This document shows, one piece after another, positions 17,106 to 27,745 of a DNA stretch of 64,000 bases. The notes below the pieces were generated by a model. The model was not told the DNA's origin and did not search any database. It saw only the letters and a list, made by a program, of their open reading frames with translations. The stretch comes from Holophagaceae bacterium (GTDB taxonomy: Bacteria; Acidobacteriota; Holophagae; Holophagales; Holophagaceae). The DNA is taken from assembly GCA_016722505.1 (NCBI GenBank), contig JADKJH010000001.1:496001-560000 (forward strand), in the 5' to 3' direction. The stretch's first letter is position 1; every line of letters begins with the position of its first letter. Made by a program: the position numbers and the translations under genes.

Positions 17106-17278
17106 GTGAAAATCCCTTCGTTAGGCTGACATTTGGATGGGCCCATGAAAAAGCAACCCTGGCCGCATGATCACGTCTTCGATAACCGGCCTGGCCATAT
17201 GACGAACTGCTGTGCTGATCCTGGCAGCGGACTGCGGCTGCGCCCGGGTTGAACGAGAGCTTAAGTGACCAGATGAAA

Positions 17279-18016
17279 TCATGAGAGCCCTAGCCGTCCC
17301 TTCAGGATCAATGTCGCGCCACGGCTGGCCAGCAATTCGATGCCCCCAGGAAGGGTCACGATCACGCGCCCACCAAAGGTAGGTTTCAGTCCCACGATGG
17401 CTTCCGGCCGCACCAGCAGATGCCGGTGGATGCGCAATAGGCCCGCGTTGGCGAAGTGCTGTTCCACTTCCACCAACGTCTTCCACTGTGTCTCGAAGCG
17501 CTCGCCCGCATAAGCGTAGACCACCTCGGCCTCTACTTCGAAGTGGGTGGTTCTGGATAGATCCACGAAGACCACGCCTTCGCCCGCTTTCGCAGCGTAG
17601 CGCATGATCTTCTTGCTAGTGGCAGGAGTGAGAATGGGTGCCTGGCCGTGTGCTTTCATTGCGCGTATCCGGTCCAGGCACCTGACCAGGCGTTCGGCAC
17701 GCACGGGTTTCAGTAGGTAGTCCGCTGCTTCGAGATCGAAGGCTTCCACCGCGTGATCAGAAAAGGCGGTCACGAACACAATGGGCAGTGCAGAGGTGGA
17801 ACCTTCTGCTACTTCCAGGCCGCTGGCGCCAGGCATGCGGATATCAAGGAAGAGTGCGTCCACCTCGGGCTGCTCCGCAAGCCATGCTTGAACTGAAGAC
17901 CCATCCTCGAAGGCCGCGACCACTTCACATCCCGCTTCTTCCAGAAGACGCACCAAACGCTTGCGGTTATACGGTTCGTCCTCTGCGACGGCCACCCGGA
18001 GTGCATTGGAACTCAC
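17279..18016 (-). CDS. LytTR-family response regulator
   Basis: The product is 245 aa. Receiver domain residues 1-125 show VAVAEDE at the N-terminus, the phospho-acceptor Asp in ALFLDIRMPG, Thr/Ala in VFVTAFSD and Lys in YLLKPV. A LytTR DNA-binding domain follows (about 145-240) with IHRHLLVRPEAIVGLKPTFGG. It should bind DNA as a dimer after phosphorylation by the adjacent LytS-like kinase, with which it overlaps by 4 nt (ATGA). The target genes are not evident; MipA lies downstream of the pair's promoter region and is a possible one. Confidence 0.93.
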   Translation of the reverse strand: MSSNALRVAVAEDEPYNRKRLVRLLEEAGCEVVAAFEDGSSVQAWLAEQPEVDALFLDIRMPGASGLEVAEGSTSALPIVFVTAFSDHAVEAFDLEAADYLLKPVRAERLVRCLDRIRAMKAHGQAPILTPATSKKIMRYAAKAGEGVVFVDLSRTTHFEVEAEVVYAYAGERFETQWKTLVEVEQHFANAGLLRIHRHLLVRPEAIVGLKPTFGGRVIVTLPGGIELLASRGATLILKGRLGLS

Positions 18017-19120
18017 ACGTCCCCCTGGATCGCGGGGGCTTCCAGCCGGAGTTCAGCGACAGTAAGCGGGCCTTCGGATCGGAGATCCAGCGTGGAGAAC
18101 CCCTCCGCGATGAGGGCTAGACGGGCCTTGAGATTCCTCAACCCTGTCCCCTGAGGATCCGGATTGCTCAGCGGCATTCCCGAATTGCTTACGCGGATAT
18201 ACAAGTCACCCTCAGTCGTTCGCCGGGCCTCGATGTGCAGCTCCCCGCCCTTTCGTACAGGCGCGATGCCGTGCTTGATGGCGTTTTCCACTAGGGGGCA
18301 GCACTAGGAGCGGTGGCAAGCGCAATTCTTCTATCTCTTCGGGCCAGTCCCAATCTACAGACAACCGCGAGCCAAGACGGAGCTGTTCTATGGCGAGGTA
18401 CTGCTCCAGCAGACTGCGCTCCTCGGCCAAGGAGATAAATGGCTTGTCACGGATCCGTGTGAGGCGGCGATAAAAATCTGCTACATCCAGCAGGGCTTCC
18501 TCTGCGCGTCCGGCATCCTCGCGCACGAGTTCACTCAAAGCCCCCAAAGCATTGTAGAGAACATGAGGATCCAACTGGGCGAGGAGCGCCTGATTCCTGG
18601 ATTCCCGCTCCTGGGCCTCCAGAATTTTCCGAGCCGCTTCGGAGTCTGCCCAGTCCAGGTCAGAAGCCTCCTTTCCTGCAACGAACCAGCCCACCAGGAT
18701 GGCGAAGGGCATCTGGATGATGAGCCGCACCAGTTCGATGGGCAGCTTAGACTGCTCCGCGACGACTTGCATACCCCGTGCAATATGTTGGAGCCCGGGA
18801 CCTCCGTGAAGGCGATAAAGCAGGGAAAGCAGGCCTAGCCAGGCAAGATTCCACATCAGGGCCTGGATCCATCCGCGAACCACACCCGTGCGGTGGCGCG
18901 CGTCTCCGGTCCACTGCCACGCCCAAGGGGAAAAGGCATAGAAGGCCGATAAGTAGATCACACCTCCAAAGAAGACCGTGGGGCGTTCGGGGATCGGTGA
19001 CTCCCCCATGGACCATCGCATCAGGAAGAGCAGCGCGATGAACAAATGTATAGCGCCCAGCTGTGAAGGTCTGAACCGACGGATCGTTAGGTGAAGTACC
19101 TGATGGGCGAGCATGGGCAA
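18013..19120 (-). pseudogene. LytS-type sensor histidine kinase, split by a frameshift in a C run
   Basis: The N-terminal part (19120-18212) has about four membrane segments (residues 20-145), a linker, and a His_kinase domain with QLDPHVLYNAL as the phospho-acceptor box. It reads into nonsense after LPPLLVLPP. Another frame (18291-18013) continues with VENAIKHGIAP, the N box, and a G box (GTGLRNL). The expected text is LLVLPLVENAIKHG, which requires four C residues where the sequence has five (G run 18294-18298 on the plus strand). The gene would then be about 370 aa. It is paired with the LytTR regulator. The defect may be a homopolymer sequencing error. Confidence 0.82.
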
Positions 19121-19323
19121 TATCCAGAGTAGCGAAATCCTTCGGGCGGGCTTGGAGGTAGAGACTACTCACGTCTTAGATGCCAGGAACTTCGACGGTG
19201 AATTTGATGAAGAGATCGAAAAGTGCCAAAAACAGGGTACCGATGGCCGCCTTGGAAATGGGGCCCCATCGGTGGAGGACCGTCCCGGGATCTGGAAGAA
19301 AAAGAACGTGTTCATGCCACACC

Positions 19324-20166
19324 CTAGAACTGGTACGTGAAGCCGAACCCGGCAGAAAGGGTTTCAGGCTTCCGGACAAGGGGACTCGATGCGGCGTCTC
19401 CTTGCAACTTAGTACCCCGCAACATAAGGAAATAGCGCAAGGACCGATCCGGACTGAAGCCGGCGAAGATTCCTGCCTGGAGTTCGCGGAGGCCCGCTCC
19501 CGGCGTGTAGGAGGCACCTTCTCCTGTCTTTAGTCGCGAATCCCCGGAAGCCAGAAGCCCCTGGCGGCGCGCAGATTGTTCTTCGGATACTCCGAAATCA
19601 TAGCTCAGATTTTTCGCATCCCCGAAGACGGCCGAGGCTGTCATTCCAGCGAACCAATGCTCTGCGATCCGGGTCCGATAGGCTAATTCCAGGGTGCTAC
19701 GGCTTCCGACCTCCGATCGCATACCTGTTGCCAGGGTCAGACCCGCGCTCAGTGGACCTAAGCGGTACTTCATGGCCGTCCCAACCCAAATGGCCGCGGT
19801 CCGATCGCCCATTCCGGCCAGCTCATCAGCCCTGTCTTCAACGCGGCGCTCTGAATAGCCCAGTCCAAGGTCCCAGGTGAACGATCGGCTTTTTAGAAGG
19901 TGCATGCCGAGACCTGCTCCCACGGATACCCGGCTGCTGCCGAAGAAGTAGCGGCCATCATACTCGGCGCTCAACATGGGCATGGCTATGTTCCGCTCGG
20001 TGTCGGAACCCGGAATTGCGGGCCCGGTCATAGCTATGGCACCCGCCTTGAAAGACCATCCGGGTTTCGAGTGACCTCCTTCATCGCTGAAGTTGCTGAT
20101 GGGGTCCTGAGCCTGGACCATGGCACAGGCCAGCACGACGAGAAGCGTTATCTTGCAAACATTCAT
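19324..20166 (-). CDS. MipA/OmpV-family outer-membrane protein
   Basis: The product is 280 aa from ATG 20166, with a signal peptide (MNVCKITLLVVLACAMVQAQ). The rest alternates in the manner of a beta-barrel with Gly-rich turns: GAIAMTGPAIPGSD, then MPMLSAEYDGRYFFGS, then VSVGAGLG. It ends with SAGFGFTYQF, whose C-terminal Phe is typical for BAM insertion. These features match MipA/OmpV proteins, which scaffold murein enzymes or act as small channels. It lies downstream of the LytS/LytTR pair on the same strand order, separated by about 200 bp. Confidence 0.85.
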   Translation of the reverse strand: MNVCKITLLVVLACAMVQAQDPISNFSDEGGHSKPGWSFKAGAIAMTGPAIPGSDTERNIAMPMLSAEYDGRYFFGSSRVSVGAGLGMHLLKSRSFTWDLGLGYSERRVEDRADELAGMGDRTAAIWVGTAMKYRLGPLSAGLTLATGMRSEVGSRSTLELAYRTRIAEHWFAGMTASAVFGDAKNLSYDFGVSEEQSARRQGLLASGDSRLKTGEGASYTPGAGLRELQAGIFAGFSPDRSLRYFLMLRGTKLQGDAASSPLVRKPETLSAGFGFTYQF

Positions 20167-20301
20167 AAGTAACACCACATCCAGAGAGTAATGCATCGAA
20201 AAGGCCGGGTTCGTGGCGATCGAACAGAGAGGAACAAGCCATCCCCAAATCGCGCGCTTACCCGGCCTTACATTCCGTGGGCCGCAAGATGATCAATCAG
20301 A

Positions 20302-21123
20302 TTAAAAACCCAGCATGACCTTGCGCAGGCCTTCCTTGTGAGTGCGTAATTGTGAGAGGAATTCTCGCCCTTTAACGCGCTGAGCCTCGCTTAGAACGGG
20401 TAAGGATTCCAGGTAGGCGCCTCGAACCTCTGTAGCCAGGGCGAAGGCGGCCTCCGCAACCTTCTGCTGGTTCTGACGCAGCGCGTCTTCAGTTGTGTTC
20501 GGGTCTAGGCCTGCGTCCACGGCCGTCATGATCAGGCCATGGAAAGCTTCCTTCTTCGCCTCGATGGCGGGCTTATGGGCTACATGGATACTCTCCACTG
20601 CTTGCTTCTGGGCGTCACTCAAATCCAGACGCGCGCCCATGAGATGCATCATCATGCCGTGACGGTGCCCTTGTTCCTCTCCGAGACCCTGGCCCATTTT
20701 GCTTCTTATCATCTCAAAGCCCATCTTCGCTTTGGCCTTCTGGCTTTCTGTCAGATGAGGGAGGAGTTCCAGATAAATGGAACGGACTTCCTTGGCCAGT
20801 TCGAACCCCATTTCGGCGGTCCTTTGCTGAAGGGGTCGCAGGCTATCGGTGGTGTTGGTAGGATCCAGGCCGGCATCCAGCAAGGCTGAGCGAGCATCGA
20901 AGAAGAGCTGGGCCTTGGCGGCGAGGGCGGGCTTGTGGCGATCAACGGCCTGCTTGAAGGATGTCTTCTGGACATCAGTGATGCCCAGCTTCTGGACCAT
21001 CAAGCCGTGGCCTTTGAATGCGCTGCCACCGCAGGGGCCGTCCACTTGCATGCCGTGCTTCATAGCGAAGGGGCCGCCGATTCCGGCGGCGAGGACGAGG
21101 GGAAGGGCGATCTTGAAGAACAT
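20302..21123 (-). CDS. Periplasmic Spy/CpxP-like (LTxxQ) protein with internal duplication
   Basis: ATG 21123 is preceded by AAGGAGG and begins a signal peptide (MFFKIALPLVLAAGIGGPFA). The mature protein is two tandem copies of an all-helical unit of about 105 aa. Each copy has a D-QK motif, an HKPA element, DAGLDP followed by NTT, and LTESQ or LSEAQ, which are the LTxxQ signatures of Spy/CpxP chaperones and of heavy-metal sensor CnrX. His- and Met-rich parts (HGMMMHLMG) may bind metal. Spy-like proteins normally have one unit, so this is a duplicated form. A stress or metal role is inferred from the family. Confidence 0.82.
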   Translation of the reverse strand: MFFKIALPLVLAAGIGGPFAMKHGMQVDGPCGGSAFKGHGLMVQKLGITDVQKTSFKQAVDRHKPALAAKAQLFFDARSALLDAGLDPTNTTDSLRPLQQRTAEMGFELAKEVRSIYLELLPHLTESQKAKAKMGFEMIRSKMGQGLGEEQGHRHGMMMHLMGARLDLSDAQKQAVESIHVAHKPAIEAKKEAFHGLIMTAVDAGLDPNTTEDALRQNQQKVAEAAFALATEVRGAYLESLPVLSEAQRVKGREFLSQLRTHKEGLRKVMLGF

Positions 21124-21492
21124 GGGCAACCTCCTTGGTTGAGTGGCCATCGTATTGGCCTGTGTTAATGGTTAGGCCTATCCCATGCGCCCGTTTGGTC
21201 TCACAGATCGATTGCCTCCAGGCCAGGATGAATTGAGTGGCGGTAGGGGTGAATTGCCATCAACCTGCACAATAAACCCCAGAGTCGCTTCATCTGAACA
21301 GCCGAAATCAAGGTCAACCACTCCAATTCTTGATTCATGTTCGGTAGGCCTAAGAATGGCTCCATTGCATTACTTATCGCTGGTTGTGATTAAGTGAGGA
21401 TTACCAAGATCCGCGGGAGTAGATTTAACTCTGGCTAAAGTGGAAGAGGTGTATTAACGAACCAGGATCCAATCACACATAGGGGACTAACC
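21124..21492. other. Divergent intergenic region between the Spy-like gene and dgcZ
   Basis: It contains the Shine-Dalgarno of both genes (AAGGAGG on the minus strand, GGGGA on the plus strand at about 21482). No ORF looks real. Promoters for both directions must lie here, but no unambiguous pair was found. Confidence 0.4.
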
Positions 21493-22389
21493 ATGGCGCT
21501 AGATGAAGTCAACCGGGACCAGCTTCAGGCAATGGTCGCCCAACTGAAAGAGGCGCTCTATGGTCACCAGTTGTGGCATGGGGTGCTGGTTCGCACACTC
21601 GCTTGTGGGCTGCCTGGTGACAAACACGACATCAGCGACGCCGCCAATACAGAATGCAGATTCGGCCAATGGTACTACAGCAATGCACCGGAAAAACTGC
21701 GCAATCACCCCGGGTTCATCGCCATTGGTGAGGAACATTTACGCATGCATCACCTGGCCAGGTTGTTGCTGCTCTCAGCGCAGGCCGGCAAGCCCATTGC
21801 CGCACTCGACTACGACAATTTTTCAAATGCGCTCGAGCGGCTGCGGCTTGAGATATCCGCTTTGGAAAGGGAATTGGAAAACTCTCTGTTCAATCACGAT
21901 GCCCTCACCGGGGCAATTACTCGCTTCGACATATTGCCTACACTACGTCAACAACAGGAGTTGGTGAGGCGCCACGCTCAGGTTTGCTACATTGCAATGA
22001 TGGACTTGGACAACTTTAAGGCTGTCAACGATCTCCATGGACATCCCACAGGCGATCTCGTGTTGGTCGCCGCCGTGCAGTACCTGATCAAACACCTCCG
22101 TCCCTACGACAAGGTGTTCCGCTACGGTGGCGAGGAGTTCTTGTTGTGCATGCCTTACACTGCATTGGCAGCGGGATATGACAGGATCAAGAGCCTTGGC
22201 GAGGGGATCGCGGCATTAGAAATAAATATTGGCGAGAAGGAACCGGTCCGCATTACAGCTTCCTTTGGCCTGACACTGCTTGACTCAGACGTCCCGGCTG
22301 GAACCTCTATTGATCGCGCGGATAAGGCCTTGTACGCGGCAAAATCCGCAGGGCGAAATTGTGTGAAGGTCTGGGATTCTGCGATGTGA
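21493..22389 (+). CDS. dgcZ: Zinc-sensing diguanylate cyclase (CZB-GGDEF)
   Basis: The product is 298 aa. The N-terminal CZB domain has the zinc ligands His25, Cys55 (TECRFG), His82 and His86 (EEHLRMHH), with the same spacing as E. coli DgcZ. The GGDEF domain begins with HDALTGAITR and has the active-site YGGEEF. An inhibitory I-site RxxD (RPYD) lies five residues before GGEEF. The enzyme makes c-di-GMP from two GTP. In the E. coli homologue zinc binding represses activity. It lies between the metal-stress-like Spy protein and a hybrid kinase and is transcribed alone. Confidence 0.93.
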   Translation: MALDEVNRDQLQAMVAQLKEALYGHQLWHGVLVRTLACGLPGDKHDISDAANTECRFGQWYYSNAPEKLRNHPGFIAIGEEHLRMHHLARLLLLSAQAGKPIAALDYDNFSNALERLRLEISALERELENSLFNHDALTGAITRFDILPTLRQQQELVRRHAQVCYIAMMDLDNFKAVNDLHGHPTGDLVLVAAVQYLIKHLRPYDKVFRYGGEEFLLCMPYTALAAGYDRIKSLGEGIAALEINIGEKEPVRITASFGLTLLDSDVPAGTSIDRADKALYAAKSAGRNCVKVWDSAM

Positions 22390-22483
22390 TACCGGATGGG
22401 CACTTCCGGCCGATTCCCGGTTGCATCGTTGTTGGCCGTGGACCAAGTAGCAGGATCAGGTCCTAAGCAGGGTGCTCAATTCC

Positions 22484-25400
22484 TCACACCACCCGACCCA
22501 CCTCCTTCAGAGCCTCCTGAATTCCCGCCAGCAGTTCTTTTATCGTTTCCCAGTCAGCGGTTTCGGTCTTGGCGTAGGCTTCCAGCGCTGCGGCCCTGTC
22601 GGCCAGATCACAGGCGCCGATCATGGCGGCGGAACCTTTGAGGCGGTGGCTTTGCCGCACGACGCAGGGCATATCCTGTTGTTGCAGGCAGTCCCGCATT
22701 AGTTGTACATCTTCTTTGGTCGTCGCTATGAAATCGTTCAGGATTTCATTGGCAGACATCACATCACCGCGACACAATTCCAGCAGCGTTTTGGAATCAA
22801 CACTGATGGGCATCCAGTCCGCGGTCTTGGGTGGAGGCGTATCAGGTGTTGCAGCCGATTCGGGAACGTCGCCAAACTTCACGTGGGGCATCCATTGGGT
22901 GAAGCTTGGAGGCCAGAAAGGGAATGGTCACGGGCTTGATCAGGTAGTCGTCCATGCCCAGCTCCAGGCAGCGTTCAGCCTCGCCACCCATGGCATTGGC
23001 CGTAAGCGCCAGAATTGGCGTTCTGGCCACTGGGTGGGCACGCTCCAAGTCCCGCACGGCCTGGGTCAGTTGGTAGCCGTCCATGCGCGGCATGTGCAGA
23101 TCGGCAAGGATCACGGCATAGCGACCGCTTTGCCACATCTCGAATGCCTCTTGCCCATCGACTGCGACCTCCAGGGCGTAGCCCGCGCGATGCACCTGTT
23201 GGGTGAGCACAATACGATTGGTGGGATGGTCCTCGGCCAGAAGGATCAGGCTGCGTTCCTGCTCCGCCATTTCAATGCTGGGTGCGGGCCGCACCGGAAT
23301 GGTTTTCGAGGAGTCCATCACCTCGGGCTTCACGAGGTCCTGCACGTTTCCCACGGGGAGGTCCACCGCCAGGGTCATGGTGGTGCCTTGCCCCAAGGTG
23401 CTTCGCATCGTCAGGCTGCCGCCCATCAACTCCGCCAGGCGTCGTGAGATGACAAGGCCCAGTCCAGTTCCACCAAAACGCCTCGTGGTGCTGGCTTCGG
23501 CTTGAGCGAAGGGCGAGAAGAGCTTCGCCTGGTTTTCAGGCGACACGCCGATGCCCGTGTCCTCCACATCAAAGGCCAGTGATTCATCGCCGTCGTTAGA
23601 CTCCAGCACCCGTAGCCTCAAGGCGATGGAACCGCTTTCGGTGAACTTCAGCGCATTGCTCAGGAAATTGTTCAGGATCTGGCGGATGCGCAGGGCATCG
23701 GCCACATGGGCCGGGGCCAGCATTGGGTCTACGTCCAAGATGAATTGCAAGCTCTTGGAGGAAATGGCGGATCTGAATGTTTGCGATACGGATTCCATGA
23801 GCTCCCGCACCGAGAATGTTCCGGGAGCCAGCTCCAGCTTGTTCGCTTCGATCTTCGAGAAATCGAGGATGTCGCCGATGATCTGCAGCAGGCTATCGGA
23901 TGATTCATGGATGATGTTCGCGACTCGGCGCTGCTCGGCGTCGAGATCGCTTTGCGTGAGCACTTCCAGCATGCCGGTGACCCCGATGAGCGGTGTGCGC
24001 AGCTCGTGGCTCATGGAGGACAGGAACGTTGATTTCGCTTCGTTCGCGGCGCGGGCCTCGGCTTCCCGCTGGCGAAGTTCCTCTTCCAGTACCTGCATGG
24101 TGGCCACGGTGGTGCGCAGATCAGCGGTGCGCTTTTCCACCTTGGACTCAAGCAGTTCGTTCGACAGCTCGAGTTCTTCCCTCAGCCGCGTGTGCTGGAT
24201 GGCCACTACCAGCTGATCGGTCATATCCAAGGCGATTTCCGCGTGCTGGAGTGTCAGCAGGCCGGCAGTGGTGGCGGAAAGGGCCACAAAGCCTAGCACG
24301 GTGTCTTCACTTTCCATGGGAATGTAAATTAGGTCGTGCAGGCCCTGGGAAAGCAGCAGTTCCTCCAGGATGCTGCCATGGATTTCGCTCAAATCTGGCA
24401 GGTCCAGGAAAGGCGCTGAAAGCAGATCCTTGGGATCGTGGAAATCACTGATGGGCCGGACTTCACCCGCCAGGGGCAGCCAAGGACTGACCTGGTCCAC
24501 CGCCATAATGCTGCCCTCCGTGAGGCCCTGGTCAAACAGCACCACCGCGGCCCGTTCGAAGGGCACGATATGCCGGAGCCGGGCCAGCGCGCCCCGCGCC
24601 AGCTCCGTGGTGGAGCGCGCCCCGAGAAGGGCGGCGTCAATTGCCCGCATGGCCTCCAACCGCTCGATGTACTCATGGATCTCATGCGCGGATTGCACCC
24701 TCTCAGTAATGTCTTGCTTGATCGCGATGAAGTGGGTTATTTCGCTCTGATCATCCTTCAATGGGGTTATCGTCATTCCCTCGGTGTAATGAGTGCCATC
24801 CTTTCGCCGATTGATTATTTCCCCTTGCCAGACTTCGCCGGCGTGAAGGATAGACCACATTGCGTTGTAGAAATCGGGACCTTGTTTCCCCGATTTGAGC
24901 AGGTCTCCAGGCCGCTTGCCGATGGATTCGGCCACGCTGTATCCGGTCATCGTCGAGAAGGCCGCATTGACCCATTCGATCACGCCATGGCGGTCTGCGA
25001 TGACGATGGCATTGGCCGCCGCTTGCAATGCGGTACTCTGCAACCGCAAGCTGGCTTCAGCCCGCTTGCGCTCGGTGATATCGCGGCAGATGCCCAACAC
25101 CATTGGAACCTGGCCGTTCGCGCCACACATGGGTACGGCGCGAAGGTCGAGCCAGCGCCGGGTCCCCTTCAGCCCTGTGAGGTCGAACTCCAGTGATCCG
25201 CTTCCACCGCGCACCACGCGCTCGTGCAGGGAACTAAAAGCAGCATGGAATTCTGGTCGGATGAAGGCTAGGAGGCCGCAGCCCTGAACCTCCTGCAATG
25301 AATCTGCTTCGAGCATGGCTAGGCCCGCGGCGTTCATCTCCAGCAGCTTGCCATGTTGGTCGCTGAGTTTCACGCATTCCGGCTCGGCTTCAATGATGGC

Positions 25401-26855
25401 CCGCAAATGCTGTTCGCTCGCCTGCAGGGCCTTTTGCGCTGCGCGTTCGGCGGTTTTATCGCTGAAGACCAGCACCGCACCGCTGATGGCGCCGTTGTCA
25501 TCGCGGATGGGCGCGGCGCTGTCGGCAATGGGGCATTCGGTGCCGTCCCGGGCGATCAGCAGGGTGTGGTTGGCCAAGCCCGCCACCGCGCCCAGCCGCA
25601 GCACCTGGTCCACTGGGTGTTCCATCGTGGTCCGGGTGTCCTCGTTCATGATGCAGAACACCTGCTCCAGTGGTTTGCTTTGGGCGTCTGCTTCGGTCCA
25701 GCCAGTGAGCTTTTCAGCCACCGGGTTCATCCCCCGGACAAGGCCCCCTCGGTCTGTGGTTATGACCCCATCGCCAATGCTATACAGGGTGGCGCGAAAG
25801 GTTTTCTGGGTCTCATGCTCCTGGCGTTCCAAGTCGTAGAGATCCCGGAAAAGCCCGGCCTGTTGGCGCCTGTAAACGTAGGCCGTCGCGGCGGCGGCAA
25901 GCAGGATGAGCGAACCGACCACAAGGCCGATCATGCCCGCCCGATAGCGCGCTTCAGCCAGGATTTCATCCGCATCCACCTTGGCCACCATGAACCACGG
26001 CGAATCCGGAATTGGGCGCAGATCCGCCAGCACTTGGACACCGCGGTAGTCCTTGCCCTGAAACTCACCATGTTTGCCGAACAGCGCTTCTCTTGCCGCA
26101 AGATCGGACTTGCTTACTAGATCGCGTAAAGCCAGGGTGGACTTGGGACGATGGCGGAGATGGTTCAGAAAAACGATTTCTTCGCCATCGCGCTGGACCA
26201 GCAAGGTCTCGGCACTGGGACTGGGCGTGGGCCAGGATTGGATCAAGGGAAACAAATAGTCGTCGGCAAGGATACGCAGAATCACCACCGCCAGCGGTTG
26301 CCCTTTAACTCCGCGCACCACCGCAGCCAAATCTATATGAGCAGTGCCATCCACCTCGCGAAAAAAGTCGGAGAGCTGGGGTTCCTTGCTGATCAGGACA
26401 ACTTGGATGATCCGCTGGGTGGCCGGATCCGTCAGTGCTGGAGTATCGAGGGTGCTGAGCACTTTGCGGCCGTCCAGAGTGTAAAGCAGCACCTCGTGAT
26501 ACTCGTCCCCCATCCGTTCGAGCAGCAGCCTTTCCATCAAATCGGCGCGATGGTTCAGGGATCTGGGGATGCGAAGGAACTTCTCGGCGGCTTGACTCAG
26601 CAAAGGGTCCCTCTCAACCCTTCTGGCATCATCCAATCGTTCTTTGCGCCATCGCTGTATCTGCGCGGACTTCATTTTGCAGATGGCGGCGAGTTCCTCA
26701 TGTTTTGTCCGACGGATGTTATTGGCTTCTGCCCGGAAATACCAATAGCCCGCCGCCAGCAGCCCAATCGTGCTGGCAACGAAAACAACCAGCGAGATTC
26801 GCCGGTAGGATTGGGATTGCTTTAGTAGATAACGCATGATTGTATGCCTATTCAT
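22484..26855 (-). pseudogene. Large hybrid sensor histidine kinase with one frameshift before its HPt domain
   Basis: The main frame (26855-22842) has 1337 codons: membrane segment about 17-38, a periplasmic Cache-like sensor to about 305, a second membrane segment about 308-328, three PAS domains (about 345-740), GAF (about 745-890), HisKA with His near 950 (SHELRTP), HATPase_c, and a receiver with Asp near 1252 (DLHMPRMDGY). After FLASKLH it goes out of frame. The HPt domain (RQSHRLKGSA) continues in another frame, 22891-22484. Comparison with the kinase at 3-2273, where KLHLWLPQVK runs through, places a one-base insertion near 22895. If the shift is a sequencing error, the intact protein is about 1455 aa. 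Confidence 0.88.
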
Positions 26856-27249
26856 GCATGGGTATTACAATTAAGGACTATACGATCTGATTAAATTTTC
26901 GTCTACTGCATCTTGAGGTGTCCCGCAGTATCCATTCCTACTCCCCGAATTCTGTCTGGGCAGACTTCTCGAATTGGGTGCCCCCCTCCCCGGGCACAGG
27001 CAACACTCATTTACTACAATCGGGCAGTAATATTTAATTATTCAATTTACTTAAGGTTACTGACTGACGATGCCATTCTTGTCATCCCTTACGGCTTTTG
27101 CCTAGTGCATAGGTTACGTCTACTGGCGAGGCCATGCTTGGGTGAATTGTGGAGGTTCATCCAGGTGGATTTGAATAACGTTGATTGGCGCTTTCCGCTT
27201 CCTGATTCAGCGTGGAAGACAGTCAGATAGCCGCTTACAACTTGTGCTT
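26856..27249. other. Intergenic, A+T-richer region
   Basis: It is divergent from the hybrid kinase and downstream of the efflux region. The 105-codon plus frame (26913-27230) has no ribosome binding site and no family resemblance, so I leave it out. No repeat or RNA was recognised. Confidence 0.4.
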
Positions 27250-27651
27250 TCATCTGGACCGTAATGTCTGGGCGGCTATGGCCGTTGTTACGATCCATAC
27301 CAGTGTTCGCAGGCTCATGGCGATCACCGTGCGCTGCTCGTAAGCCCCGCCGGAGTAGACGTGTACACCGAAAGCCGTGAACGTGAGGGCCGTTGCCCCA
27401 GCGATGGCTGCGGCCAGCCACACCGCCCATCGTTTCTGCCGCCAAAGCCCGACCCCGGCGACAATATAGGCGAAACCCGCCACTGTGTTAAACAAGAGCA
27501 CAAACGGCACATAGTTGCCGACCGCAGCGCGAGTGGCCGCGTTGCCGAACAGAATCGCCCCACCTTCCTTGATGGTCAGCAGACCGAACCCGACTGCAAC
27601 CAGAGAAATAGCCCAGATCCAGAAGCCTCGTTGTTGTTTGGGTGTAGTCAT
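27250..27651 (-). CDS. Small four-helix inner-membrane protein
   Basis: The product is 133 aa, with four predicted membrane segments at about 10-28, 45-66, 72-95 and 108-128. Aromatic and Gly residues line them (FWIWAISLVAVGFGLL, FNTVAGFAYIVAGVGLW). No catalytic residues are visible. The size and layout resemble DoxX-like or DUF-type membrane proteins without specific motifs. It is the last gene on the minus strand after the efflux operon, 95 bp beyond the outer-membrane factor gene, and may be cotranscribed with it. Confidence 0.6.
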   Translation of the reverse strand: MTTPKQQRGFWIWAISLVAVGFGLLTIKEGGAILFGNAATRAAVGNYVPFVLLFNTVAGFAYIVAGVGLWRQKRWAVWLAAAIAGATALTFTAFGVHVYSGGAYEQRTVIAMSLRTLVWIVTTAIAAQTLRSR

Positions 27652-27745
27652 GATGACCCTTCCTTTCCAATTGGTGTTTTGACGAAAAATCCCTCTTCAT
27701 CCCGTAAACGCCTTGCCAGGACTCAAACCGAATCTGAGCCGCACA

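Noticed and set aside
17118..17262. attC-like words GTTAGGC (17120 region) and GGGTTGAACGAG (17247 region) near the LytTR gene
   Set aside because: The boxes are not arranged as an attC site (wrong spacing and no complementary inner arms), so they are probably coincidental.
24438..26120. Plus-strand frames over the large hybrid kinase (24438-25196, 25353-26120)
   Set aside because: They are antisense to clearly recognisable PAS, GAF and HisKA domains.
26913..27230. 105-codon plus frame in the A+T-richer gap
   Set aside because: It has no start signal, mixed composition and no similarity that I recognise.
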